Shown here piece by piece: positions 20,000 to 29,864 of a stretch of 64,000 nt of DNA. The stretch covers positions 1,550,001 to 1,614,000 of the forward strand of contig CAVPVK010000007.1 in the NCBI GenBank assembly GCA_963709175.1. The letters are read 5' to 3'. Source of the stretch: JANXQG01 sp963709175 (lineage in GTDB: Bacteria > Planctomycetota > Planctomycetia > Pirellulales > Thermoguttaceae). The notes beneath the pieces were generated by a model. That model did not search any database and was not told where the DNA came from. It saw only the letters and a list, made by a program, of their open reading frames with translations. A program made the translations under genes and the position numbers. How positions within the stretch are numbered: the first letter of the stretch is position 1; the number at the start of each line of letters is the position of its first letter.

Positions 20000-20404
20000 C
20001 TATTCCGCGGGGCTGTCCAATTTCCGGCCCACCATTGGAAGCAGCCGCTCGACGACGACGGTCTCCACGGCCGGATCGTTCTCCAAGGTGGGCAACAATT
20101 CCAGCCGCACGCCGGGAAACCACTCGTGGCATTGGGTCAGGATGCGAGGGATGTCCACGCCGACGTGCTGCCCTTGAAAGAGGAAATAGGGCATGATCGC
20201 AATGCGGTTGACGCCGCGCGAGGCCAGTTCGGCAACCTGGTCCTGGATGTTCGGTCGCAGAAGGGCAAAAAAGGCCGGCAAGACATTTTCCATCTCTAGC
20301 CGCGCCGCGATCCGGCCCACGAGGGCAATGAAACCTTCGTTGGCCTCGGACAAGGGGCTGCCATGGCAGACAATCAGCAAACCTGCATTATCACGCGACG
20401 TCAT
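20000..20404 (-). CDS. CbiX/SirB-type chelatase-like protein
   Basis: 134 residues, the size of the single-domain CbiX-short class. It starts with 'AGLLIVCHGSPLSEANEGF', whose His is the metal/substrate ligand in sirohydrochlorin cobalt- and ferrochelatases, and has 'ALLRPNIQDQVAELASRG' and 'RIAIMPYFLFQGQHVGVDI' as in CbiX. These enzymes insert Co2+ or Fe2+ into sirohydrochlorin. Sirohaem or cobalamin synthesis is therefore likely, but no other pathway gene is nearby. It lies 24 bases after the metallophosphoesterase gene and is probably co-transcribed with it. Confidence 0.75.
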   Translation of the reverse strand: MTSRDNAGLLIVCHGSPLSEANEGFIALVGRIAARLEMENVLPAFFALLRPNIQDQVAELASRGVNRIAIMPYFLFQGQHVGVDIPRILTQCHEWFPGVRLELLPTLENDPAVETVVVERLLPMVGRKLDSPAE

Positions 20405-20428
20405 CGGGAAGATCCTTGTTGTCCCCCT

Positions 20429-21181
20429 TTAGTTCGTGCGGTGTCCATCGTGCACCGGCAGGCTGCCGTCGTAACTACCCTCAAGAACGCGAAAACGCAG
20501 CCCGGCGATGGGCGCACCGCAGTTGTGGAAGTTCACGCCGCGGTAGCGATAGTTGAACATGCGGCGGTGGATGTGGCCGAAATAGACGTGCCGCAGGCCC
20601 GTCTCGGGACCCTCGCCGAGATGTTCCAGGTAGGTTATGATTCGCCGCGCGACACGACGTTTGCGATGCAGCAAATACGGTAGGGGCTGGTGCAGTCGGG
20701 CACGATGCACGACCGCATAGGCCCCGCGGCTGAACTTGCCTGCCAGCGGACGATTTAACCAGTGCGAACGATACTCCAGCAGCAGCTTGTGCGTCGTGTC
20801 CTTCTTTTCCACTGCGTCGCCGTGCAAGAAGATATTCGGCCCCAACCGCAGATAAAAGTGGTGCCAGGCGAAGTTGGGGATGAGCTGTGCGTGCCGATCC
20901 AGATACTCCAAAAACGGCTGGCAGTAATCGTGATTACCCAGGAGGTAGTGGATGTGGCAATGGGGATGCTCGGCGGCCAGGTGCTGCAGCCAATGAAAGG
21001 CCGCCTCGACCGTGTCCTCGAGTGTCGGCAGGGTTGACCAGCTAAAATCGAAAATATCGCCCCCCAACACCAGCACTGCCGACCGCCGCGCCGCCGTCCT
21101 GATTGCTTCCGCGTAGCGCTGGGCCTCTGATCGCCGGGCGAAGAGGTGCAAATCAGAGACGAAGCTGATCCGGTGCGTCAT
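20429..21181 (-). CDS. Calcineurin-like metallophosphoesterase
   Basis: 250 residues with the full set of metallophosphoesterase motifs: 'ISFVSDLHLF' (DxH), 'LVLGGDIFDF' (GDxxD), 'LLGNHDY' (GNHD), 'LHGDAVE' and 'VYFGHIHRRMF' (GHxH). The arrangement is like that of UDP-2,3-diacylglucosamine pyrophosphatases (LpxH) and YbbF-like enzymes, so a role in lipid A or nucleotide-sugar hydrolysis is possible; a dimetal phosphodiesterase activity is the safe call. The start at 21181 is the only reasonable ATG. Confidence 0.8.
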   Translation of the reverse strand: MTHRISFVSDLHLFARRSEAQRYAEAIRTAARRSAVLVLGGDIFDFSWSTLPTLEDTVEAAFHWLQHLAAEHPHCHIHYLLGNHDYCQPFLEYLDRHAQLIPNFAWHHFYLRLGPNIFLHGDAVEKKDTTHKLLLEYRSHWLNRPLAGKFSRGAYAVVHRARLHQPLPYLLHRKRRVARRIITYLEHLGEGPETGLRHVYFGHIHRRMFNYRYRGVNFHNCGAPIAGLRFRVLEGSYDGSLPVHDGHRTN

Positions 21182-21351
21182 GCCTACAGCATAGCCGATT
21201 CCCGGATGGGCAGGAAGAGGCGGGCTTCATCGCCTCGGCATCAAAACGGAAAGCTAACATTAGGCCGGCGGTAGGTCCCTCATGCGGAGAGACTGATGTG
21301 GCTGGAATTCTCAGGACCCGCGAATCTAAAAGTCCGGTAAGACCTCATCCA

Positions 21352-21583
21352 GCTTGCGGTCTGTCGATTTACTAGCCGCGGAGCGGCGGAAGAGAATAGC
21401 CCGGGGCGTAAGCCTCGGGTCGAGGTTCAACCAACGCTCCAGCCCCGGAGGGGCGACAGGTCGGCGTCCCATCGTGTCGCCGCTTCGCGGCTAAGGTGCC
21501 AATTTCAATCCGCTCCAGGGGCTCACGCCCCTGGCTATTGCATTCCGCCGCTCCGCGACTAATTAAATCGACAGTCCGCAAGC
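21352..21583. mobile_element. About 230-bp element with 50-bp imperfect terminal inverted repeats
   Basis: The left arm 21352-21401 (GCTTGCGGTCTGTCGATTTA… to …AATAGCC) and the reverse complement of the right arm 21533-21583 agree at about 43 of 50 positions. The interior has further hairpins: CCCGGGGC-GTAA-GCCTCGGG near 21,400-21,419 and CCAGGGGC-TCAC-GCCCCTGG at about 21,515-21,534. No coding frame is convincing. Size, long inverted ends and internal palindromes fit a MITE-like element or a folded RNA. The surrounding 21182-21663 has no gene. Confidence 0.6.
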
Positions 21584-21663
21584 GAGGCGGGGACTGTGCG
21601 ATTTTCCAAAGTGGCGCTGCCACATCAGTTTCGTCCGGCAGAAGGGAGTTGCTTGCCGCCACC

Positions 21664-24600
21664 TCACCGTTTCACGGCCGCCAATTCGTGGCTTTCACTC
21701 CGCCCCGTCAAGGCCACGGCCTTGATCGTAACCCTTTCGTCACGCGTCCCCCAGCCTTCGTAGATGAAGGCCAGGACCTTCGTTCGCGTGCTGGCTCGAT
21801 TGGCATCAGTGGCGAAATAATGGGCGCTGAGGCGATAAAGCCCGCTGGGGGCCGTTGGCAGCAGGTACAGCTCGGGTCCGTAACCGGTGGTGACATCGCG
21901 ACTGATATGCCCGCCCGAGGCCGTCTCGGTGTGCTGGTAGTAGCACTCCTCGCCGTTGGGCTCGACCACGTGCAGATCGACGTCGGTGCCATCGGTGTTC
22001 CAGAAGATCAAGGCGGCCAGGTCGCTCGTGTCGCGGAGCCGCAGGGCAGCCAGCGTCGCCATGCGGGCCTTGGCGTAGTCCGCGAGCACCGCCTTTTCGC
22101 GGCCATCGACGATGCGGCGGAGGAAGCGGAGGTAGTCGAGCTGAGCGACGTTGTGCATGTCGCCGAAACGCTGGTCCCACTGCCCGCCGCACGCCAATTC
22201 GTAGTAGATGATGGCCAGATCGGCCCGGCCCATTTCCTCCAGGCAATGGGCCATGGCGTGGAAGGTAATCGGCTCGAAGTTCCGCGCGCGCCAGCCCGGC
22301 GCAACAGGTGATAGGCCTCGCCGGGTCGCTTCCACTGCATGGCCGAGAAGGCCAGGTCGCGAGCGAGGGCCGCGTCGCCCGGCCGATCTTCTACCAGCGA
22401 GCTCAGGCACCGCAATGCGTCGTCGGGCCCGCACGCCGCTAAGCGGCGATCGGCCTCGGCGGAGAGCGACTCGTAGTCCGGCAGGCCCGTCTGCCACGGT
22501 TGCCGCAGGTTTTCCGGCAGGTCCTTCCGCAGCCGCAGCTTGCATGCCAAAGGCGGCGCTGTTACGGCGAAGGTTTCGGCGGCCAACCCCTCCAGGGCCA
22601 CGTTCAGCGAGGCGGGCAGGTCGAACCGCATCTCCGAAGACTCGCGAACGCGGCGGAACCAAGCCAGAAAACTCGCTTTGGGATCGCTCATCGCGGCGGT
22701 CGTTTCGGCAACCGCCTTGGCCACCAGGGCGTCGGCCGAGCGGTCCTTGACCACGAAGCTGTCTTCCTCCGGCTTAATGTTGAAGCGGGCGTAGTCCTGC
22801 TCCGATTCCAACATCAAGAGCGAACAGGTGCGGCCGGTGACGCGGAAGTGTCGTGCGTAGGAGGTGGCCACTGGTTCCGCGGCCGCGTCGGCGGCGCAAA
22901 CGTCCTCCAACTGGCTCGTGGCCACCTGGCCGAAGGTGCGCGCGGCCAGTTCCGAGGGAAGAACCTGCTCCATTGTCACCTTGATCGTCTGCGCGGCCTT
23001 GCCTTGCTGGAGATTAAAAACCAACTCGGGTTGTTGGGAGGTCGCAAGATTGCTTACCTCTAAGCGTCCCACGACCAGCAACTGTTGTCCCGGGTAGACA
23101 ACCTGCGGCCGCCCGGCCACGAGCATGTCGCGTCCGCCGGCCATCTCGATGCCGGCGAGCCGCCAGGGCCGGTTGCGGTGGGCGACTGAGGCCGAGGCGA
23201 TTTCCGCCTCTCCCACCAGGGAAAAAACGGCCCCGCCCGTCCGCTCGGCCAGATAAGCCAACAGCCGCGGATCTCCGCCCGCCAGGCCGGTGCGATAGGC
23301 GAACAACGCTCCCTTGCCAGTCCCTTTCTCGCCTGCGTCGTTTCCGTTCAACTCGGCCGCCAGTACCGCCCAGCGATCCTCACCCCAGGTCGCCGCGCCG
23401 TCGCTGAGGAGGAATAAGTCGGCTGCCAATCCCTTCTTGGACCAACCTGGCGAGGCCGCTTCTTTGAGCGCCCGCCCCAGGTCGGTCGCGCCTTCCAGGG
23501 CCAGGCCGTCGGCGTAGCCCAGCACGGCATCGACATTCTCGGGTGTGTTGGGCACGAACCTCTCTTGCCACCAGAAGGTCTCGATGTTGAAGAACAGCAC
23601 GGCGAATTCCTTAATGCTGTCGCGGTTATTCTCCAGCGTCGCGCGGAGCAGCCTGGTCCAAAGCGGAAACTGCGGCCCGGCGCTGAGAGACGTATCGACA
23701 ATGAAAATCGCCCGATCCGTTCGGCTTGCTGCTGGCGTCTCCGACAGGGGCAGCGTCACGCGGGTGGCAAAGTAGCCGCCGGTGGGCTCGTCGATCCCGG
23801 TCAGTATTTGCGTACCCGGCTTCCGCAGCCGCACGACCAGCGGCCGCTCCTTGGGGTCGACCAGGCGATAGGCCAACCGCGCCGGCGAGCCCTCCGCTTC
23901 GGTCGCGGGAGTGGCGGGGACATCGAGGCTCACTTGCCTTGGATCGCTGCCGGCCACGTTCACGTCGACGATCGTCGCCGGCGTATGTTCTGGCAGGTCC
24001 AAGCGGAGTTCCAGGTCGTCGCCCACCCGCACGAGGTCGACGTCGTAGCCGACCGTCACGCGGTGCAGTGCGCGGGGCGTCAGGGGGAAGACACGGCATT
24101 GGAACACGCCCGCCCCCGACCACTCGACCAGGGCCGGATCGATGCGGCGGCGGACGGTGTCGCGATAGGCCAGGTTGGCCTTTTCCCGCGGGACCATGCG
24201 GGCCACCTTGGGGGCTTCCCAACTCTTGCCCCGCAGGGCGAGGATCTTCTCCGGCGTGGTGTCACCCAGCGAGACCTCTTGCGGCTTAAAGAACATCGAG
24301 TCGGCCGAAGTTACCTGCGGGGCCTGGTAGACGGTCCGCCCAAAGGCGAAGAAATAAGGCGCGGCCTCTTCGGGCAGCCGCAGTTGGAAATTACCTTCGA
24401 GTTGTTGCGGGCGGTCGTTAAAGTAATACAGGTCCAGCAACACGCGGGCTCGGAAGCCGTCGACGCGGACATCGACCTGCATGCCCTTCAGCGGCAGCTC
24501 TTCTTTGTCGCCGACCATCAGCCGCGAGGAATTGGGGACGATGCGGGCGGGCTTCCAGGACTCTACGGGCTTAGTATGTTTCGCGCCCCGGCGCGGACCA

Positions 24601-25844
24601 GCATTGGGGGGCGGCGGCCACCGGTTCCACCTTGCTGTTGGCTGCCAGCTTGTTGGTCTCCGGACCACCAATTACCGGCGGGTTGAGCGCCATTCTGCTG
24701 TTGGTTTCCAGTTTGTTGTTCGTGCGGTTGATTGCCAGGTCGTTGGGTTTCAGCCGGCTCCTTTAGGCCCGCCGTGTAGGCATCCGCAGTTCTCAGCACG
24801 TCCGCCTTTTCTGCCCTTTGGGCGAAGCCCCTTTGCTCCGGCGGCTCCCCTTCCGTGTTTAGCGCGTCGACCTTGCCACTGCCATCCTCGCTGCCACTGC
24901 CAGCTCCGTCTCCATTACCACTGCCATCGTCGCGCGGTAATTGGCCACCGTGGTAAGATCCTCCATTCGCCGTGCCGATAATTACCCTTCCTGTATTGGT
25001 AACCTCTGCTGGTTTTCTGGAGTCTTTCGATCCGACTGAGGGATCTTTAAGATCCATCTCTTCTATTGTCCGACCTGGGCCCGGACCGTTCACGCCCGGA
25101 CCTGGGTTCGGACTTGTGCCCGACGAGGATCCCGGCAGCACGGAGATCACCCGCGGGCCCAATTGCATCGCACCGGGCTCACGACCGCTAGGCGGCGACG
25201 TCATTCCGCGCGGGTCTTTTAAGCCAGCGTGCCCAAAGACGGAACTGTTGTCGCTCAATTCCGCCTCCTGCACGGCCTGGGCAGGCCGCTTCAGCGTGGG
25301 ATCCACGTCCAACTCCGGCGACTCGTCGAAGCCGCCCTTATCGACCCGATCGAGGTCCGGCAGGTCAATCGGCGCGTCCATCGATTTCAGCCTATTTGTC
25401 CTAGCGGGTGCGGCCTTCTGCGCCGCAGAGCTCGTCTGCCTGGCCAGTTCGCGCGGCGCTCTTAGATCCGAAGAAGTTCGTCGACGACGCGATCGGCACG
25501 GCAATGGCCGCCAGGCAGGCGGCTGCCGCGGCGAAGGCCGCCAGCCGGCTTCGCCACCAAGGCCGCACTTTGTCCCCCGCGGCGGCAGTGTTCGCTGGCG
25601 CGATCTCCGAGAGCCGTCGCTGGATCGCCTCGCGGAGTCCGGCCGACGGCCCGGGCTGCGGGGCCGCGGCGACTGCCGCTTTCAATTGCCCCGCCAGCGA
25701 GCGCACCGCCTCGACCTCCTGCCGGACCTGGGCCGAGACAGCCATTTCGGCCTCGATCTTCGCCCGTTCGGCCTCATCGGTTTGTCCCAGGGCGTGGGCC
25801 GTAAGTCGGGCCGCGCGGACTTCCTCTTCGTGATCGGTTGACAT
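21664..25844 (-). CDS. Anti-sigma / VIT / von Willebrand A giant protein (three frameshifts)
   Basis: Repaired length is about 1,390 residues. The N-terminus ('EEEVRAARLTAHALGQ') plus membrane helix ('AAFAAAAACLAAIAVPI') looks like an anti-sigma factor. A Gly/Asp/Gln-rich linker follows, then a VIT domain ('NSSRLMVGDKEELPLKGMQ'), a vWA domain with MIDAS-like 'IFIVDTSLSAGP' (DxSxS-like) and 'LFLLSDGAATWG', a helical/TPR part, and a C-terminal beta domain ('LIFWNTDGTDVDLHVVEP'). The frame breaks near 25,440, 24,600 and 22,290; each is repaired by one base. It lies downstream of the ECF sigma gene and probably tethers that sigma factor to the membrane and responds to an external signal. Confidence 0.75.
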
Positions 25845-25935
25845 GGTGGACCTCGGGGATTGGGTTAGACGCAAAAGTTTGGCGTTGGCGGTCTTAGTGG
25901 CCTGTTTAACGATCCCGCCCGGTTCATCCGGGTGG

Positions 25936-25978
25936 GGTCCGGACCTAAGACCCAAGTCCTAAGACCCAAGACCTAAAC
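25936..25978. repeat. Short AAGACCC-type repeat array
   Basis: CCTAAGACCCAAGTCCTAAGACC-like units (at least four) fill the gap between the ECF sigma stop and the anti-sigma gene and touch the last codons of the sigma factor. It is the same family as the array at 7986-8080. Confidence 0.6.
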
Positions 25979-26485
25979 GGTTACCTTGAAATACTCTCGC
26001 AACTGCTTGATCGCTCGATGGACCAGCACACGGACGTTGCCCTCGCTGTGGCCGGCGATCTGGGAGATCTCGCGATAGGAAAACCCTTCGCACCAGAGAT
26101 CGACCGCCTCGCGCTGCGCCGTCGGCAACTGCGCTACCTGTCGGGCCAACTCGCCACAGAGGTCGTTTCGCTCCGCAGCGTCGGCTGGGTCGAGTTCGCG
26201 GCCCGTCAGCGTCGCGAGATCCGCGGCACCATCGCCCGACTGCCGCTGCCGCAACCGGATCAGGTCCATGGCCTTGTTGCGACAGACGCGGAAGAGCCAG
26301 GCGGCCTCGCGGCCGTCGTGAAACTCGTCTGCCGACTGCTCGCACAACTGCAGGAAGGCGTGCTGCACGGCCTCACGCGCGGAATCTCCGTCGCCCAGAA
26401 GTCGGGCGGCATAACGCACCAACGACGCTTCGTAGCGATCCAAGATCGCCAGCACCCATTGCCCTCGGCCACCCGGATCCGCCAT
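25973..26485 (-). CDS. ECF-type RNA polymerase sigma factor
   Basis: 170 residues from ATG 26485, which has AAAAGGGATTTTT before it; an ATG 30 bases upstream is in frame. Region 2 is 'YEASLVRYAARLLGDGDSA' to 'REAAWLFRVCRNKAMDLIR', region 4 is 'LPTAQREAVDLWCEGFSYR' with the HTH 'EISQIAGHSEGNVRVLVHR'. It should direct RNA polymerase to a specific stress or envelope regulon. The next gene downstream is the anti-sigma/vWA protein, so the pair is a classical sigma/anti-sigma operon. The 340-base gap upstream (26486-26823) is shared with the divergent ABC operon and holds both promoters; I could not assign them. Confidence 0.85.
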   Translation of the reverse strand: MADPGGRGQWVLAILDRYEASLVRYAARLLGDGDSAREAVQHAFLQLCEQSADEFHDGREAAWLFRVCRNKAMDLIRLRQRQSGDGAADLATLTGRELDPADAAERNDLCGELARQVAQLPTAQREAVDLWCEGFSYREISQIAGHSEGNVRVLVHRAIKQLREYFKVTV

Positions 26486-26823
26486 AAAAATCCCTTTTCG
26501 CCAGCGTGCTGCCAAGTAGATAACGGGCAGCCGGCCAAGTCGTTACAAAAGAAAATGCCCTCGCAAGTAGATTCTCGAAAAGCAGGGCGGGTTATTCCAT
26601 GGCGGAAGAGAAGACGGAGGAAAAGAAAGCGGAATTTTTAGACTCACCCGTTTGGTGAAGGTCGGGAAATGCGACGGTTTATTGGAAGCGATGCATACGG
26701 CGGCGCGGCATCACCTTGCAGGCCCCTCCCCTGCGCCTTATAGTGAAAGTCTAGTGAACTTTAAGAGGACGTGAATCGTAACGAAAGCGCCCTCCTTGTC
26801 GCTCCCTTCATGTGAGTTGAGGC

Positions 26824-27735
26824 ATGCAGCCGGAAGTTGTTATCGAAACTCGAAACCTCTCCAAGGTCTATCGCGACTTCTGGGGACGGCAGAAGGTCCG
26901 TGCACTGAAAGCCCTGGACCTGGAAGTCCGCCGTGGCGAGGTCTTCGGTCTGCTGGGACCCAACGGGTCGGGCAAGACCACCACCATCAAGCTTCTCCTC
27001 GGCCTTCTGTACCCCACCAGCGGACAAGCCCTGGTCCTTGGCCAAGACGCCACGGAGGTCTCCAAGAACGAACGCATCGGCTACCTGCCCGAAGAGTCGT
27101 ATCTGTACCGCTTCCTCAATGCCGAGGAAACGCTCGATTTTTATGGCCGGCTGTTCAACATTCCCCGGGCCCAGCGGCGGCAGCGGGCGGCCGATCTGAT
27201 CGAAATGGTCGGTCTGACCAAGTCGCGGCGTCGTCAGTTGCGGGAGTACTCCAAGGGCATGACCCGCCTCATCGGCCTGGCCCAGGCCCTGATCAACGAC
27301 CCTGAGGTCCTGTTCCTCGACGAGCCCACCAGTGGGCTGGACCCGATCCACACGCACGAGATGAAGCATCTCATCCGCGACCTGCGAAAAAAGGGCAAGA
27401 CAATCCTCATGTGCAGCCACCTGCTGGCGGACGTGCAGGACGTCTGCGACCGCATCGCCATTCTGCACCAGGGCGAACTGAAGGAGCTGGGCCGCGTCGA
27501 TACCCTCTTGAAGGTCCGCGACGTGACCGAGATCCGGGCGTCCGGGCTGAGTCCGGAGGCTGAGGCCGAAATCCGCGAGGTCATTTGCCGCCATCAGGGC
27601 ACGGTGCAGAGTCTGGGCAACCCCACGACGACGCTGGAAGAGTTGTTCGTGCGGGTGATCGAGGAGAGCGAGGAACATCCCGGCCGCCGCGTCCGCGGAG
27701 AGCAGGCTGGCTACGGTGACGGAGAGTCCAAGTAG
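26824..27735 (+). CDS. ABC transporter ATP-binding protein
   Basis: 303 residues, with Walker A 'LLGPNGSGKTTTIKLLLG', signature-like 'LREYSKGMTRLIGLAQAL' (YSKGM in place of LSGGQ), Walker B 'VLFLDEPTSGLDP', H-loop 'MCSHLLADVQ'. The signature and the C-terminal regulatory tail are typical of ABC-2 type exporters and drug/lipid exporters (CcmA/DrrA/NatA-like). It is followed one base later by its permease, so translation is coupled. Confidence 0.88.
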   Translation: MQPEVVIETRNLSKVYRDFWGRQKVRALKALDLEVRRGEVFGLLGPNGSGKTTTIKLLLGLLYPTSGQALVLGQDATEVSKNERIGYLPEESYLYRFLNAEETLDFYGRLFNIPRAQRRQRAADLIEMVGLTKSRRRQLREYSKGMTRLIGLAQALINDPEVLFLDEPTSGLDPIHTHEMKHLIRDLRKKGKTILMCSHLLADVQDVCDRIAILHQGELKELGRVDTLLKVRDVTEIRASGLSPEAEAEIREVICRHQGTVQSLGNPTTTLEELFVRVIEESEEHPGRRVRGEQAGYGDGESK

Positions 27736-27736
27736 C

Positions 27737-29864
27737 ATGGTCATTGAGAACCTGCAAATCACGTCGTTCATGGAGTGGCTTCTCGGCTCGGGCTGGGACA
27801 AGGCCGTACTCTGGCAACCCCTTGGCATCGTCGTGCTGCTGGTCGTAGTGGTCGGTGGGGGGCTGGCCTTACTTCTCTCCCTGCGGCACGGTCCCCCCCA
27901 TTTCGGGCCGACAAGCTCGCTCCTGTTGGGCAGCTTGTTGGGGGCCCTTTCGCTCAGCGGCCTGGTGCTAGTCGGCTTCTGCTCCACGCAGATTACCCGC
28001 GAACTGTTAAATCACTTCGTTGGTCAGCCGCTGTTTTTTGGCCTCAAGCCCCTGCTGGGCGAAGGCTGGATCGACGGCGCCATTTACACCTGGCTGAGCG
28101 TAGCGGCCGCGTTGTCGGGCGTAATCTATTTCATCTGTTGGCTGGCTGCAATCCTTCTCCACGGGCCCGTGGAGGGGACGCGACGGTGCGGCGGAACCGT
28201 AGCGGACATCGCTGCCGATCTCGCCCGTATATCCTCCCGCCGGGTCTTCGCCCTGGCCTGGCTGGCGGTCCGCGAGTCGGTGCGCCGCCGGGTGGTGGTG
28301 GTCTTCATTGTCTTTGTGGGGCTGATCCTCTTCGCCGCCTTGTTCATCAAGAGCGACAGCCCGCACCCGGCGCAACTCTATATCCAGATTGTATTGAACT
28401 TCACGATCTACCTGGCGATGCTCTTTGCTCTGGTGCTCAGCGCGTTAAGCCTTCCGGCCGATATCCGCGACCGCACCCTGCACACCGTGGTGACCAAACC
28501 GGTGCGGAAGATCGAGATCGTGCTGGGCCGCGTGGTGGGGTTCGTCTTCGTGGGCACGGTGTTGCTGGCATTGATCGGCGCGATCAGTTACGGATTCACG
28601 GTGCGCGGCCTCACCCATACGCACAAGCTGACCAGGGGCATGCTTCAAGCCGAGACGCTTCCCGGCGGCCGCGGCACGCTGCTGCGGGGCTCGACGACCC
28701 GCTCGCACGGGCACGAACACGAGGTAACGATCATCGAGCGGCCCGGCGAGGAGCCGGAGGCCACCGTGGACGCGGAGCAGGACCACACGCACGACCTGTA
28801 CGTCAGCGGCAGCGGCGACAAGGCGGTCTATACGCTGGGCCCGCCCAAGGACCTTTTCCAAGCCCGCGTGCCGATCTACGGCAAGCTGAAATTCACCGAC
28901 GACGCCGGCGCCGAAGGAGAAGGGCATCAACGTGGGCGACGAGTGGACCTACCGCAGCTTCATCCGCGGGCAGACCCACGCCTCGGCGATTTGGACTTTC
29001 AGCGGCCTGAGCGCGGACGAGTTCCCGAAATCGAAGTTCCCCGACGGCATTCCCATAGAGATGACCATCGAGGTCTTCCGCACCCATAAGGGCAACCAAG
29101 AGAAGGGTGTGGCGGGAACGATCTCGCTGAGCAACCCCAAGACGGGCCGCCAGGTCATGCTGCGGAATTTCCTGGCCAAAAAGTTCGCCACGGACGTGCA
29201 GATAATTCCCCGCAGCTTCATCACCTCGGGGGCTGACGGCAAAGCGGAAACCATCGACCTGTTCCGCGATATGGTGAGCGACGACGGTCAGTTGCAGATC
29301 ATCCTGCAGTGCCTGGAGCCGCAGCAATATTACGGCATGGCACAGGCTGATCTGTATATCCGCGCCGCCGACAGTTCGTTCGCCTGGAACTTCTGCAAGG
29401 GCTACCTGGGCATCTGGATGCAGATGGCGCTGGTCGTGAGCCTGGGCGTGATGTTCAGCACGTTCGTCAGCGGCCCGGTGGCCCTGCTGGGGACGATCTT
29501 CGTCGTGATCACGGGCATCTTTCAAGGCTATATCGTCGAATTGTCGACGGGCACCATGGTGGGCGGCGGAACGTTCGAATCGTTCCAGCGGATCATCACC
29601 CAGGACAATATGATCTCGCAATTGGAGCCGGGGCTAAGGTCCACCACCATCAAGGTGCTCGACCAGGCGGAGGCGGTAATGATGCGGTATTTCTCGGCCC
29701 TGGTGCCCAACATCGGCGAAAACGACTATGTCGATCGCGTGGCCTTCGGCTTCAACGTGGGCGCTGACCTTGTCGCGCGGTGCCTGTTATGCGAGGCAGC
29801 CTACGTGCTGCCGGTGATTCTGCTGGGTTTCTTGTGTTTGAAGCAACGGGAGGTGGCCCAATGA
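27737..29864 (+). CDS. ABC-2-like permease with large extracytoplasmic insert (one frameshift)
   Basis: Repaired length is about 708 residues from ATG 27737. Six membrane helices lie in the first 300 residues. An extracytoplasmic domain of about 270 residues then interrupts, with a His-rich stretch ('HGHEHEVTI', 'EQDHTHDLYV') that might bind a metal, and three more helices end the protein ('MALVVSLGVMFSTFVSGPVA' to 'VLPVILLGFLCL'). The frame breaks near 28,918 where one A appears missing ('AEGE' then 'KGINVGDEWTYRSF'). It pairs with the upstream ATPase and is followed by overlapping genes. Substrate unknown; it may move a lipid, peptide or surface polymer. Confidence 0.75.
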
